From assembly GCA_021646465.1 (NCBI GenBank), contig SOET01000010.1, forward strand, positions 1-64,000: DNA of 64,000 nt, given 5' to 3'. The notes under the pieces are model-generated. The model made no database searches. It was not told the origin of the DNA and saw only the letters and a list, made by a program, of their open reading frames with translations. Origin of the DNA: Candidatus Kuenenia hertensis. Lineage in GTDB: Bacteria; Planctomycetota; Brocadiia; Brocadiales; Brocadiaceae. Positions 17,393-27,454 of this stretch are shown here, one piece after another (positions within the stretch are counted from its first letter, which is position 1; the number at the start of each line of letters is the position of its first letter). A program made the position numbers and the translations under genes.

Positions 17393-18547
17393 TTACCATT
17401 GAAATATTGCCTGAACGAACGATTTGCCATGGATGTCTTCTCCGGGCTCATTTTCTACCTCATATTCAAACTTAAACACTACGTGTTCCATGGGAGAATA
17501 ATTTAGGCCAATTGCAACCCGGTCAGCTTCGTTTCCGTCGGTGATATCCCTGTTTGGATCCACAGAGTCAAAACGCACAACTCCTTCAAGATACTTTAAA
17601 TAATCCAGATTAAATGGGTACCGATAGGCGCTTTGAATATAGTACCCATTTCTGTAATAATTCCCTCCATCTTCTGCCTTTTGTTCTACCCGGCTTGCAA
17701 TATATTCTCCCCGGATTTCCCAATTGCCCCTTTTCAATTGAAAATCAGCTCCCAGAAAATCAATATCCAGCTTGCTGTCTTCATCATATTTTCCCCGTGA
17801 ATAAGAACTTCCCACTTCGATTCCAGGAAAGCACTCAAGGGCTATTCTTCCTCCTAACGTTTTGTTGCTATTATTATCCCATAATTCTTGCACATCTTTT
17901 GGTTCAGGTCCTTCCAGTCCGTTCGTGACCGCGAATTCATATTTAAACCGTGTATTCAGCAAAAAAGGAACTGTTCCACAAAGCATTCCGCCAATGTCTG
18001 AATATGTTCCGGGTATGATCCTGATAGATGGCAGGGGGCGGTCCACAAGCTTGTTAAACGGGCCTTCTTCCGCGAATCTCTCGATACCAAAAGGGTACAA
18101 AAATTTGCCTATGCGTAATTGCAATACATCGGTTGCGATATGATAACTAAATTCGAATTTTTCCAACCCATAATTATTGAATCCTTCTTCAATCTCAATT
18201 TCTGATGCAAAAGAGAGTTTTTTTGTTATTTGTTTGCCAATCCAAAGAACGAGTTCATTTTCCTCCAAGAACTCTGACGACGGTTGTTGAGAATCATCAT
18301 CTCTGCCTTTTACGGGAGAAGTGATTTCAAAAAAACCATGGATTTCAAATTTGTTCTCATCGTCTTTTTTGGGAGAAATGGCGTCAACGTCAAAATAAAA
18401 GTCCTCGGGGAAAACTGTGTGTTTTTCTTCCTGGAGTACCGGTAAATCATTGGTGGCAGCGTCTGTTTTCCTTTTTCCCGCATAAATCGTATTTGATAAA
18501 AAAAGAAAGGCAAATAATAGGAAAAATGAGCACAAATACAATTTCAT
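17393..18547 (-). CDS. Outer-membrane porin (phosphate-selective porin-like)
   Basis: 384 residues with a signal peptide (1-23) and alternating amphipathic beta strands to a C-terminal aromatic end (FVQAIFQW), typical of beta-barrels. The middle (LRIGKFLYPFGIERFAEEGPFNKLVDRPL) matches the OprO/OprP-like style in which the plug loop precedes RPLPS. It would form a diffusion channel in the outer membrane. An exported unknown protein is encoded 15 bp upstream, likely in the same operon, and the two-component pair follows downstream. Confidence 0.85.
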   Translation of the reverse strand: MKLYLCSFFLLFAFLFLSNTIYAGKRKTDAATNDLPVLQEEKHTVFPEDFYFDVDAISPKKDDENKFEIHGFFEITSPVKGRDDDSQQPSSEFLEENELVLWIGKQITKKLSFASEIEIEEGFNNYGLEKFEFSYHIATDVLQLRIGKFLYPFGIERFAEEGPFNKLVDRPLPSIRIIPGTYSDIGGMLCGTVPFLLNTRFKYEFAVTNGLEGPEPKDVQELWDNNSNKTLGGRIALECFPGIEVGSSYSRGKYDEDSKLDIDFLGADFQLKRGNWEIRGEYIASRVEQKAEDGGNYYRNGYYIQSAYRYPFNLDYLKYLEGVVRFDSVDPNRDITDGNEADRVAIGLNYSPMEHVVFKFEYEVENEPGEDIHGKSFVQAIFQW

Positions 18548-18562
18548 AGAAAGTATTCAAAA

Positions 18563-19189
18563 TTATTTCTGGATTATGTCAAAGTAGGGAAATGCCTTTA
18601 AAAGCAAAGATTCTACTTCTCCTGCTATTTTATTAAACTCGTATGTATTTGGTTCTTTTGCACCGGTCCCGAGAAAACCAGTGCTGCCAATGGTATTTCG
18701 TAAATCTGCAAATTTTTCAATGATCTCTTTATGCAGTGAAGTAGCATGCCTTTCGTCATAAGCGAGCACATTTCCTGCCAGCAAGGTGGTATAATACTCT
18801 TCTGCTAATCTAAGCCGTACTTTTGCACGGACAAAAATTTTCAGATTTTCTTTTTGATTGTAATAAAACTTTTCCTTTATTGCGAAAAAAACGAGAGTGG
18901 CCATTTGATTGCACAAATTACGGAAATTTTGCTCTTGTAACGTAATGGTAAATAATGGTTTAAAATCGACATTAAATATGGTATTAATGTCATTTATACG
19001 ATCATCAATATTTTCTATTTCGCTGCGTACCATTGACCAATTATCTTGTTTGCCATGAAAAATAATTGTCTTAAAAGACGTAATCAAAGGGTCTTCTTCC
19101 CTTTTGTAACCATAACCATACCCGGATTTTTCGGTTGATAAAACAATACCGGCAAAAAAACACAGAACAATAATGATATATAGTTTCAT
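18563..19189 (-). CDS. Exported protein of unknown function
   Basis: 208 residues from the ATG at 19189 (GGGA 8 nt upstream); the frame is open 12 codons further but this start gives a clean signal peptide MKLYIIIVLCFFAGIVLS. The mature part starts with a Gly/Tyr stretch (SGYGYGYKREEDP) and is then mostly helical. No cysteines suitable for heme are seen. It lies just before the porin gene and is probably cotranscribed with it. Family not recognised. Confidence 0.7.
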   Translation of the reverse strand: MKLYIIIVLCFFAGIVLSTEKSGYGYGYKREEDPLITSFKTIIFHGKQDNWSMVRSEIENIDDRINDINTIFNVDFKPLFTITLQEQNFRNLCNQMATLVFFAIKEKFYYNQKENLKIFVRAKVRLRLAEEYYTTLLAGNVLAYDERHATSLHKEIIEKFADLRNTIGSTGFLGTGAKEPNTYEFNKIAGEVESLLLKAFPYFDIIQK

Positions 19190-19493
19190 CGCGATTTTCC
19201 CTATCCGCATAAATCTGCAAAGCAATATCTAACTGGAATCACGGATATTTAATTTACTTGTCAGTATTCCTGAATAATCATTAGTTCACGAACAACTATC
19301 GTAATAAATATAACATGTTTGCCTGACAATAATAAAATAAGAACTGTTTGCATTCTACGACAAACGTATGGTATATTCCATGAGCTAACGCAAAATGTAT
19401 GGTTGTTCCTCAATTCTCATAAATCTTAATGCAAGACTTTAACAAATACTATTCTCTTTACGATACTCTTTTTTGGGGAGGGAACAAATACTA

Positions 19494-19661
19494 ATGGATA
19501 TTTTAAAACAGGTTGCCGAATTAAAAGAATTTTTGGGAAAGGTTTATTGCTTTATCGAGGATAATGAAGACTCATTTAAGGATGGCGTAGAGGCGGAAGA
19601 AATGAAAAATGGGATTTGGAATTGGATGCAGGAACTGGCGAAATTTTTACCTGAACCGTAA
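19494..19661 (+). CDS. Small acidic helical protein
   Basis: 55 residues from the ATG at 19494, with GGGAGGG about 11 nt upstream. Sequence MDILKQVAELKEFLGKVYC then acidic (EDNEDSFKDGVEAEE) and aromatic (GIWNWMQEL). No family recognised. It precedes the gapA promoter on the same strand. Confidence 0.45.
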   Translation: MDILKQVAELKEFLGKVYCFIEDNEDSFKDGVEAEEMKNGIWNWMQELAKFLPEP

Positions 19662-19726
19662 TCTTTTTGTTGGTAAAAGCACTTTGGATATGCCATATAA
19701 AAGGCAAAACGGGGATTTTTAAATAC

Positions 19727-19755
19727 TTGACAAAACATATTTGTCTGCTTAGAAT
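19727..19755 (+). promoter_or_regulatory. Sigma-70 promoter upstream of gapA
   Basis: TTGACA, 17-nt spacer, TAGAAT, giving a start near 19762 and an untranslated leader of about 88 nt before gapA. Confidence 0.75.
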
Positions 19756-19810
19756 ACTGTGTCTTTTTTCGACAAAAAACCACCTTTTAATGAAAAGTAA
19801 TTGTCAGTGA

Positions 19811-20851
<1,041 letters not shown>

Positions 20852-21021
20852 CGGAAAGTATTTATTCTTTTGTGTAATGAAAAACCGATTCCACACAAAT
20901 TTCGGAATATTTATGTAATCGGTTGATATTCAGTGCTTTCCAGTAAACCTTTAGCAATTCAAAACAGTTTCTCTCCTGAATTATTTCAAAAAAACCTCAT
21001 TTTGCGGCATTTAACATTTAA

Positions 21022-22221
21022 ATGGAAAAACTATTTATAAAAGATTTAGCGGTAAGAAAAAAACGGGTAATGGTACGCACGGATTATAATGTGCCATTAG
21101 ATGAAGAAGGCAATATCACTGATGATACACGAATTCGCGCAACGTTGCCAACCATCAACTATTTATTGGATGAGGATGCAAAAGTAATCATAGCTTCTCA
21201 TTTGGGGAGGCCTGGGGGCAGCGTAAATCCGAAATTCAGTTTGAAACCTGTAGCAAGGCGACTGCAACGTTTTCTTACCGAAAAGGTTAAGGTTACGCTT
21301 GCAGAGGATTGCATTGGAGACGATGTAAAGAGGCAGGTTGAGGCAATGGATTACGGGGATGTACTCATATTGGAAAACTTAAGGTTTCATCCCGGAGAGG
21401 AAAAGAATGATACCGAATTTGCAAAAGAGCTTGCCGGTTTATGTGATGTGTTTGTGCAGGATGCATTCGGGAATTGCCATAGAAAACATGCTTCGATGGT
21501 GGGAATTGTTCGCTATGTCCCTGAGGCGGCTGCCGGATTTCTGCTCAAGAAAGAGTTAGATTATTTTGAAAAATCCGTTAATAATCCTTTGCACCCTGTT
21601 ATTGCCATTTTGGGAGGCGCCAAGGTTTCTGATAAAATAAAGATCATTGAAAATCTTGCTAAAAAGATGGACAAAATCATCGTTGGCGGGGCGATGGCGT
21701 TTACCTTTCTTAAAGCGCAGGGAATACCTGTTGGACAGTCGTTGGTTGAAGACAGTATGATTGAAACGGTAAATAAATTAATGGATTATACAAAGGCGAA
21801 TGGGACAAAATTATACTTGCCGGTGGATTTTGTTGTTGCGGAAAAATTTGACAGAATGGCGGAAACGAAGGTAGTGCCGTTCAAGGAAATACCGGAAAGA
21901 TGGATTGCCCTCGATATTGGCCCTGCAACGACAAAACTTTTTTCCGAAGTATTGCAGGATGCAAAAACAATTTTATGGAATGGTCCTATGGGAGCTTTTG
22001 AAATTGATGCATTTAGCAGGGGAACTTATGCTATGGTTGAACTCGTAACAAGTTCTCACGCTTCTACTATAGTGGGAGGGGGCGATACCGATATGGCTTT
22101 TCATAAATCGGGAAAAACACACGAAGTAACTTTTATTTCAACCGGGGGCGGGGCATTTTTGAAATTATTGGAAGGCGGAGACCTGCCGGGCATAGCATCG
22201 CTTACTGATAAAAAAACGTAA
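21022..22221 (+). CDS. pgk: Phosphoglycerate kinase
   Basis: 399 residues, usual length. Motifs: VMVRTDYNVPLDEEGNITDD at the N-terminus, ASHLGRPGG, VFVQDAFGNCHRKHASMVG, ILGGAKVSDKI and a C-terminal GGGDTDMAF, the adenine-nucleotide loop (xTGGGA follows). It transfers phosphate between 1,3-bisphosphoglycerate and ADP. It lies 170 bp after gapA and 52 bp before rpe; no clear SD at the ATG, but the N-terminus matches the family. Confidence 0.97.
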   Translation: MEKLFIKDLAVRKKRVMVRTDYNVPLDEEGNITDDTRIRATLPTINYLLDEDAKVIIASHLGRPGGSVNPKFSLKPVARRLQRFLTEKVKVTLAEDCIGDDVKRQVEAMDYGDVLILENLRFHPGEEKNDTEFAKELAGLCDVFVQDAFGNCHRKHASMVGIVRYVPEAAAGFLLKKELDYFEKSVNNPLHPVIAILGGAKVSDKIKIIENLAKKMDKIIVGGAMAFTFLKAQGIPVGQSLVEDSMIETVNKLMDYTKANGTKLYLPVDFVVAEKFDRMAETKVVPFKEIPERWIALDIGPATTKLFSEVLQDAKTILWNGPMGAFEIDAFSRGTYAMVELVTSSHASTIVGGGDTDMAFHKSGKTHEVTFISTGGGAFLKLLEGGDLPGIASLTDKKT

Positions 22222-22273
22222 TAGACGGCATTCTTCTTTATTGATAAATTCTGTTCAAATGAAAAGATAAAAA

Positions 22274-22972
22274 ATGCGAAACAAAATTAAGATTTCGGCA
22301 TCAATATTGGCAGCGAATCCTATGCGCTTTGAAGAAGAAATCAAACGCATCGAAGCGGCGGGAATCGATCTCATTCATATCGATGTTATGGATGGCCATT
22401 TTGTTCCCAATATTACTATGGGGCCTTTCATTGTAAAGGGTATAAAGAGCATAACAAAAGTGCCGCTGGACATACATTTGATGATAGAACATCCCGGACG
22501 TTATGTGGAAGCCTTTGCTGAAGCGGCAGAAAGCAACGGAATAATCACATTTCATATTGAAACGGTTCAGAATCCCAAAGAGATTATTACTCAAATCAAA
22601 AATACGGGAATGAAAGTTGGTGTGTCATTGAATCCTGATACGCCGACCGAAATGGTAGAAAACTTTCTGGATCAGGTTGATATGGTATTAGTCATGTCCG
22701 TAAACCCGGGGTTTGCAGGCCAGAAATTTATCCCAAAGGCATTGCCGAAGATTGCAAGACTCCGCAATATAGCGCCGGATAAAATGGATATTCAGGTAGA
22801 TGGCGGCGTTATTCCGGAAAATATTTCTCAGGTGGTAAAGCAAGGGGCAAATGTAATTGTTGCCGCCTCCGCTATTTTTAAAACGAATGATCCCGGTAAT
22901 GCGATTAAATCTTTGAAACAAATTGCCGAACAAACTATAGAAAAAGGTGCGGATAATCTTGTAAATATATAA
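22274..22972 (+). CDS. rpe: Ribulose-phosphate 3-epimerase
   Basis: 232-residue TIM barrel. Catalytic/metal residues sit in ISASILAANPM, HIDVMDGHFVPNITMGP, DIHLMIEHP, MSVNPGFAGQKFIPKAL and QVDGGVIPENI. It interconverts ribulose-5-phosphate and xylulose-5-phosphate. It follows pgk closely, so it is probably cotranscribed with the glycolytic genes. Confidence 0.96.
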   Translation: MRNKIKISASILAANPMRFEEEIKRIEAAGIDLIHIDVMDGHFVPNITMGPFIVKGIKSITKVPLDIHLMIEHPGRYVEAFAEAAESNGIITFHIETVQNPKEIITQIKNTGMKVGVSLNPDTPTEMVENFLDQVDMVLVMSVNPGFAGQKFIPKALPKIARLRNIAPDKMDIQVDGGVIPENISQVVKQGANVIVAASAIFKTNDPGNAIKSLKQIAEQTIEKGADNLVNI

Positions 22973-23184
22973 ATTGTTTTTTACTGAGTTGCTTGCGAAA
23001 AATCATACAAAAAATAGCTTGTTTTTTGGTGAAAAGATTATAAACTATCACTTGGTTTGTGAATGTTTTTTCCTGCATCTCACACAATGCATCTGATATT
23101 TTAAGCAAGAGCCATTAAGAACAAAAAGCAGCGCTCGTTAATATTAAATCGAAAATTCTGTCTTTAAGGGGGTAGTGTATTTCA

Positions 23185-24006
23185 ATGGTATTCTTTAGAA
23201 AAAAGAAAGATATGCCGAATGGTTTGTGGATAAGTTGCGATGGGTGCAAGAACCTGGTATACAAAAAAACCGTTGAAGAAAGCCTTTCTGTATGTCCCGA
23301 ATGTGATTATCATTTTCGCATTTTCAGCAGAGACAGATTGAAATTGCTGCTTGACGAAGATAGTTTTGAAGAATACTGGCCTGATATGACGCCTTGTAAC
23401 CCTTTGAATTTCTTTGATCGCATGTCATATCCGGAAAGGGTTTCTGCAGATCGGCAAAAATCCGGGCTGAAAGAGGCCGCCATTGTTGGAAAAGGAAGTA
23501 TTAACGGCTATGAAACTATGATAGGAATTACCGACCCTGCTTTTATTATGGGAAGCATGGGTTCTGTTGTGGGAGAAAAAATTACAAGAATCACAGAAAA
23601 AGCAATGGAACAACAATTGCCTTTGGTGATTATTTCCGGTTCCGGCGGCGGAGCTCGTATGCAGGAGGGTATTTTTTCTCTCATGCAAATGGCAAAAACA
23701 AGTGCGGCAATCGCAAAATTTCAAAAGGCGGGTGGGCTGTACATATCGATCCTGACCGATCCTTCACTGGGAGGGGTAATGGCAAGTTTTGCCTCATTAG
23801 CAGACATTACGATTGCTGAACCAAAGGCCCTGATTGGCTTTGCTGGTCCCAGAGTTATTCAGGAAACAATAAAACGAACGCTTCCCGGCAATTTTCAACG
23901 GGCGGAGTTTCTGCTTGAACATGGTTTTCTTGATATGATTGTTCATCGAAAAAACATGAAAAATGAAATCTCCAGGTTAATTGAGTATTTGCATGTCAGT
24001 CAGTAA
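23185..24006 (+). CDS. accD: Acetyl-CoA carboxylase carboxyltransferase, beta subunit
   Basis: 273 residues. N-terminal C4 zinc ribbon (CDGCKNLV and CPECDYHF, residues 13-36), then the crotonase-fold carboxyltransferase domain (SGSGGGARMQEGIFSLMQMAK, DPSLGGVMASFASL, IGFAGPRVIQETI). With AccA (52224-53201 here, not linked) it makes malonyl-CoA. AAGGGGG lies 12 nt upstream of the ATG. The tRNA-Asn gene follows after 6 bp. Confidence 0.96.
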   Translation: MVFFRKKKDMPNGLWISCDGCKNLVYKKTVEESLSVCPECDYHFRIFSRDRLKLLLDEDSFEEYWPDMTPCNPLNFFDRMSYPERVSADRQKSGLKEAAIVGKGSINGYETMIGITDPAFIMGSMGSVVGEKITRITEKAMEQQLPLVIISGSGGGARMQEGIFSLMQMAKTSAAIAKFQKAGGLYISILTDPSLGGVMASFASLADITIAEPKALIGFAGPRVIQETIKRTLPGNFQRAEFLLEHGFLDMIVHRKNMKNEISRLIEYLHVSQ

Positions 24007-24012
24007 AAATCT

Positions 24013-24087
24013 TCCCCGGTAGCTCAATGGTAGAGTGGGTGGCTGTTAACCACTAGGTTGTAGGTTCGAATCCTACCCGGGGAGCCA
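24013..24087 (+). tRNA. tRNA-Asn (GTT)
   Basis: Cloverleaf with acceptor TCCCCGG/CCGGGGA, anticodon loop CTGTTAA with GTT, T arm GTAGG/CCTAC around TTCGAAT, discriminator G and encoded CCA (24085-24087). It lies 6 bp after accD and before an intrinsic terminator, so it may be read from the accD transcript. Confidence 0.97.
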
Positions 24088-24100
24088 ATTATAAAAGAAA

Positions 24101-24133
24101 GCCCTTTGGCAATTATGTCAAAGGGCTTTTTTT
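24101..24133 (+). terminator. Intrinsic terminator after tRNA-Asn
   Basis: Stem GCCCTTTG / CAAAGGGC with a 10-nt loop, followed by seven T. Confidence 0.9.
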
Positions 24134-24148
24134 GTATAAAAATAGAAG

Positions 24149-25191
24149 GGTCAGACCTTGACTACAGAATACAATTGACAAGGTTGTAATAATACATTAT
24201 TTTAGTCTGCTATTATGGCACGGCCCTGGAGAATTCAATATACCAATGCAATATATCATATCATGTCAAGAGGCGTTGCTCAGGGAGAGGTATTTTATGG
24301 CAACGAAGACTATCATAAATTTTTGGAGTATCTTAAAAAAACCTCTGAAAAGTTTCAATTAGAGATATTTGCCTTTGTCCTCATGGGAAATCATTATCAT
24401 CTGTTTTTACGCACAAGAGAGGCGAATCTTTCCAGGGCAATGCAATGGTTGCAAACATCTTACAGTATTTATTTTAATCGGAAGTACGGAAGGAGCGGGC
24501 ATCTTTTTCAGGGACGATACAAAAGTATTCTGGTAGGAGAGGAGTCTTACTGGAAAGGGTTAAGTTTCTATATCCATTTGAATCCTGTCCGTGCAGGCAT
24601 TGTAAAGGAATTAGATGATTATAAATGGAGCAGCTACCATGATTATGTGAAGGCAAAAAAAATTTATCATTGGATATCCTGTGATGTGATTTTAAAGGAA
24701 TTCGGGAACGATGAAAAGAAATCAAGGGTTGAATACAGGAAATTAATAAGAGAACAAGCAGGTCAGGAAAAGAAAATCCTGGATGAGGTTAAATGTGGGC
24801 TTATTCTGGGAAGCGAGGAGTTTATTGGTTGGGTGCAAAAGGAATTTATTAATCGCTTCTCTGCAAGGGATGCAGAATTACCGCAGAAAAGGCTGGTCGG
24901 AGATAACGGGATTATAGAAAAGGTATTAGATGAAGTTGCAAAGTATTTTGAAGTAGAACAAAGCCAATTATTACTGAGGAAGAGGCGAGTACCGCAAAAG
25001 GACAGAGATGTATGCATGTACATTTTAAAGGAACACAGTGGATTAGATAATAAGAGGATTGGGGAAGTATTTGGTGTAAGTTTAAGTGCGGTAACAAAAG
25101 CCGCCCTGCGGATAAGTGAACAAATGAAATCAGAAAGAAGATTTAAACAACAGATGGAACAGATTTTAAATTCTATATTCAAGGTCTGACC
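24149..25191 (+). mobile_element. HUH (Y1) transposase element with inverted ends
   Basis: A 13-bp perfect inverted pair, GGTCAGACCTTGA at 24149-24161 and its complement at 25179-25191, extends to about 22 matches of 25. Between them is only the transposase gene, whose stop codon lies inside the right end. The right end is 3 bp from the hsdM start codon. Confidence 0.8.
24215..25189 (+). CDS. REP-associated-type Y1 (HUH) transposase
   Basis: 324 residues. Residues 1-130 are a Y1_Tnp (IS200/RAYT) domain: start MARPWRIQYTNAIYHIMSRG, the HUH metal motif in MGNHYHLFLRT, and the catalytic tyrosine helix AMQWLQTSYSIYFN followed by GRSGHLFQGRYKS. The C-terminal third holds an HTH of DnaA-like character (HSGLDNKRIGEVFGVSLSAVTKAALRI), as in longer members. 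It would nick and join single-stranded DNA at hairpins. Reading frame and motifs are intact, so it may be active. Confidence 0.88.
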   Translation: MARPWRIQYTNAIYHIMSRGVAQGEVFYGNEDYHKFLEYLKKTSEKFQLEIFAFVLMGNHYHLFLRTREANLSRAMQWLQTSYSIYFNRKYGRSGHLFQGRYKSILVGEESYWKGLSFYIHLNPVRAGIVKELDDYKWSSYHDYVKAKKIYHWISCDVILKEFGNDEKKSRVEYRKLIREQAGQEKKILDEVKCGLILGSEEFIGWVQKEFINRFSARDAELPQKRLVGDNGIIEKVLDEVAKYFEVEQSQLLLRKRRVPQKDRDVCMYILKEHSGLDNKRIGEVFGVSLSAVTKAALRISEQMKSERRFKQQMEQILNSIFKV

Positions 25192-25194
25192 TTT

Positions 25195-26793
25195 ATGGCG
25201 AAGAAGAATGGCAACGGAGAAAAAGTAAAATCAATGGAGTCCTGGATATGGGATGCGGCATGCAGTATCAGAGGTGCCGCCGACGCTGCCAAATACAAAG
25301 ACTTTATTCTCCCCTTAATATTTGTAAAAAGATTATGTGACGTATTTGATGATGAAATAAACCGCATTGCGGAAAACCTAAGTAAAAAAAGCGGTGCGGT
25401 GAGCGTGTCGAACCGAACCAAAGCCCTGCAATTGGTTGAACGGGATAAATCATTAGTCCGCTTTTATCTGCCTTTAAAAACGAAAAACCCGGCAAAAGAT
25501 TCTGCATGGGATGCGATCAGAACCTTAAGCGACAAAATCGGCCAGCAGCTTACTGATATTATGCGCTCAATTGCAAAAGAAAATACGGGCTTGCAGGGGA
25601 TTATTAACCGTATCGACTTTAACGCAACTACTCACGGACAGCGCGATATTGACGATGACCGTTTGAGCAAACTCATTGAAAAAATCTCTGAAAAACGGCT
25701 TGGATTGAGAGATGTGGAACCCGATATCATCGGCAGAAGTTACGAATACCTGATACGCAAATTTGCGGAAGGCAGCGGCCAGAGCGCCGGAGAGTTCTAT
25801 ACCCCTGCCGAGGTTGGTTTTATCATGGCCAGAATTATGGACCCGGAACCAGGGATGGAAGTCTATGATCCCACCTGCGGCAGCGGTGGTCTCCTTATTA
25901 AATGCGAACTGGTCATGGAAGAAAAGATGAGGCTCAGGAGCAAAGAGAAATACGCCCCGCTGAAACTTTATGGTCAGGAGTTTACCCCTTCGACGTGGGC
26001 CATGAGTAAAATGAACATGGTTATTCATGACATGGAGGGCGATATTGAAATCGGCGATACGCTGAAAACTCCAAAATTTAAGAGTAAAAACAGGTTGAAA
26101 ACCTTTGACCGTGTAGTGGCAAATCCTATGTGGAATCAGGGACGCGACAGCCTTTCCTATATAAAGGACAACTTTTTTATTAACGATGAAATGGGACGAT
26201 TCCCAGCCGGAAGTTGTGGCGGCAAGATTGACTGGGGTTGGGTTCAGCATATTTACAGCAGTCTCAACGAAACCGGACGAGCGGCTATAGTCCTGGACAC
26301 CGGAGCGGCAAGCCGTGGCAGCGGCAATCAGGGCAATAACAAAGAGAAAGATTGCCGGAAATGGTTTGTGGATAACGACCTTATCGAAGGCGTGATCTAT
26401 CTGCCGGAGAACCTGTTTTACAATACTTCTGCTCCGGGGATTGTGATATTCCTGAACAAGACGAAAAAACACAAAAACAAGATTTATCTCCTGCATGCGG
26501 GTAAAGAGTTCGAGAAAGGCGACCCGAAAAACTTCATTCCTGAAGCGGGTATTGAAAAGATTGCCGAAACATACAAGAAATTCAAGGAAGTGGAAAAATT
26601 TTCACGGCTGGTGAGCAAGGATGAAATTGTAAAGAATGATTACAATATTTCGCCCAGCAGGTATATACATATTACCGATACCGAAACGTACCGACCGATT
26701 GGCGAAATAGTGGAAGAATTGAAAACACTTGAAGAAGAAACGACCCGTATTGATGCCGAATTGAAGGCCATTTTTGAAAAGATGGGGATATGA
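25195..26793 (+). CDS. hsdM: Type I restriction-modification methyltransferase subunit
   Basis: 532 residues: N-terminal helical domain (ESWIWDAACSIRGAADAAKYKDFILPLIFVKRLCD), AdoMet motif I DPTCGSGGLL near residue 225 and motif IV NPMW at 310 (the second Pro of NPPY/F/W replaced by Met). It forms an N6-adenine methylase with HsdS. The ATG is only 3 bp beyond the right end of the Y1 element and no SD is seen, so expression may depend on read-through from the element. A 309-codon antisense frame inside it is a shadow. Confidence 0.95.
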   Translation: MAKKNGNGEKVKSMESWIWDAACSIRGAADAAKYKDFILPLIFVKRLCDVFDDEINRIAENLSKKSGAVSVSNRTKALQLVERDKSLVRFYLPLKTKNPAKDSAWDAIRTLSDKIGQQLTDIMRSIAKENTGLQGIINRIDFNATTHGQRDIDDDRLSKLIEKISEKRLGLRDVEPDIIGRSYEYLIRKFAEGSGQSAGEFYTPAEVGFIMARIMDPEPGMEVYDPTCGSGGLLIKCELVMEEKMRLRSKEKYAPLKLYGQEFTPSTWAMSKMNMVIHDMEGDIEIGDTLKTPKFKSKNRLKTFDRVVANPMWNQGRDSLSYIKDNFFINDEMGRFPAGSCGGKIDWGWVQHIYSSLNETGRAAIVLDTGAASRGSGNQGNNKEKDCRKWFVDNDLIEGVIYLPENLFYNTSAPGIVIFLNKTKKHKNKIYLLHAGKEFEKGDPKNFIPEAGIEKIAETYKKFKEVEKFSRLVSKDEIVKNDYNISPSRYIHITDTETYRPIGEIVEELKTLEEETTRIDAELKAIFEKMGI

Positions 26794-26799
26794 ATATTT

Positions 26800-26824
26800 G
26801 CTGCCTGAGGCTCTCGAAGGCAGC
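26800..26824. repeat. Palindrome upstream of the GIY-YIG gene
   Basis: GCTGCC ... GGCAGC arms around the core TGAGGCTCTCGAA. It lies 6 bp after the hsdM stop and shares its core with palindromes at 27142-27168, 27206-27232 and inside hsdR (28824-28880). Confidence 0.8.
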
Positions 26825-26845
26825 ATAAGAAAATAGATAAAAGAA

Positions 26846-27187
26846 ATGAAAGGCTATATGTACATATTGGAATGTTCAGATGGAAGCTACTACACAGGCA
26901 GTACAAATAATTTGGAATTGCGATTAGCACAGCATCAGGCAGGTGAAGGTGCAAATCATACCAAAAAAAGATTGCCTGTTAAGTTAGTATATTTTGAAGA
27001 GTATGCAAGAATTGATGAAGCATTTTATCGGGAAAAACAAGTGCAGGGTTGGAGCAGAAAAAAGAAGGAAGCGTTGATAAATGGAAAGTCTGAATTGCTC
27101 CCGCAAGTGGCGTTAGCATATCGGGATATTAAAGCCTTATCGGGTGGCTTCGAGAACCTCAGCCACCCTAATGAGCCGAAGTTATAG
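26846..27187 (+). CDS. Small GIY-YIG endonuclease-domain protein
   Basis: 113 residues. Residues 1-85 are a stand-alone GIY-YIG (UvrC/YhbQ-like) domain: MYILECSDGSYYTGSTNNLELRL (the GIY and YIG positions read MYI and YTG), then HQAGEGANHTKKRLPVKLVY and FYREKQVQGWSRKKKEALI. The last about 20 residues (GGFENLSHPNEPKL) are encoded by a palindromic repeat, so the natural C-terminus was probably overwritten. It is inserted between hsdM and hsdS, where type I loci normally have no gene, and is bracketed by palindromes sharing the core CTGAGG-CTCGAAG. A mobile origin is inferred. Confidence 0.85.
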   Translation: MKGYMYILECSDGSYYTGSTNNLELRLAQHQAGEGANHTKKRLPVKLVYFEEYARIDEAFYREKQVQGWSRKKKEALINGKSELLPQVALAYRDIKALSGGFENLSHPNEPKL

Positions 27188-27376
27188 CTCAGCAGACCTT
27201 GCCGAGGGCTGAGGCTCTCGAAGCCAGAGCCCCCCCCCGGCGGGTTCAGGTCTGTGACCTGAATCCTACGTTTCATACGTGACAATTTATCCATGACCTG
27301 TCTGCCGACAGGCAGTAATGTATATATCGCTATTAATCAAATAAACTATTGGGTTCAGATTACAAATCTGAACCCG
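27142..27376. repeat. Cluster of palindromes between GIY-YIG gene and hsdS
   Basis: In order: GGGTGGC/GCCACCC at 27142-27168; GGGCT/AGCCC around the GAGGCTCTCGAAG core at 27206-27232; CAGGT/ACCTG near 27247; CTGTCTGCCGACAGGCAG near 27299; GGGTTCAGAT/ATCTGAACCC near 27352-27376. No gene is visible from 27188 to 27454. The density of different hairpins marks a hot spot for palindromic element insertion. Confidence 0.75.
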
Positions 27377-27454
27377 CAAGGGGGAGTTGAATGTGTTGGA
27401 AGAAGTAATTGGGATTGATAAGTAGTTGAAGACTATTTTTAGGAAGTTGGGGAT

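Noticed and set aside
14291-19225. The two-component pair as the proven regulator of the porin genes
   Set aside because: No sigma-54 site was found upstream of the porin operon; only proximity supports it.
25567-26496. 309-codon open frame antisense to hsdM
   Set aside because: hsdM is a conserved full-length methylase with motifs; the antisense frame has no family features and no SD.
27142-27376. Repeat cluster considered as a CRISPR array
   Set aside because: The palindromes differ from each other and are not evenly spaced; no cas genes are nearby.
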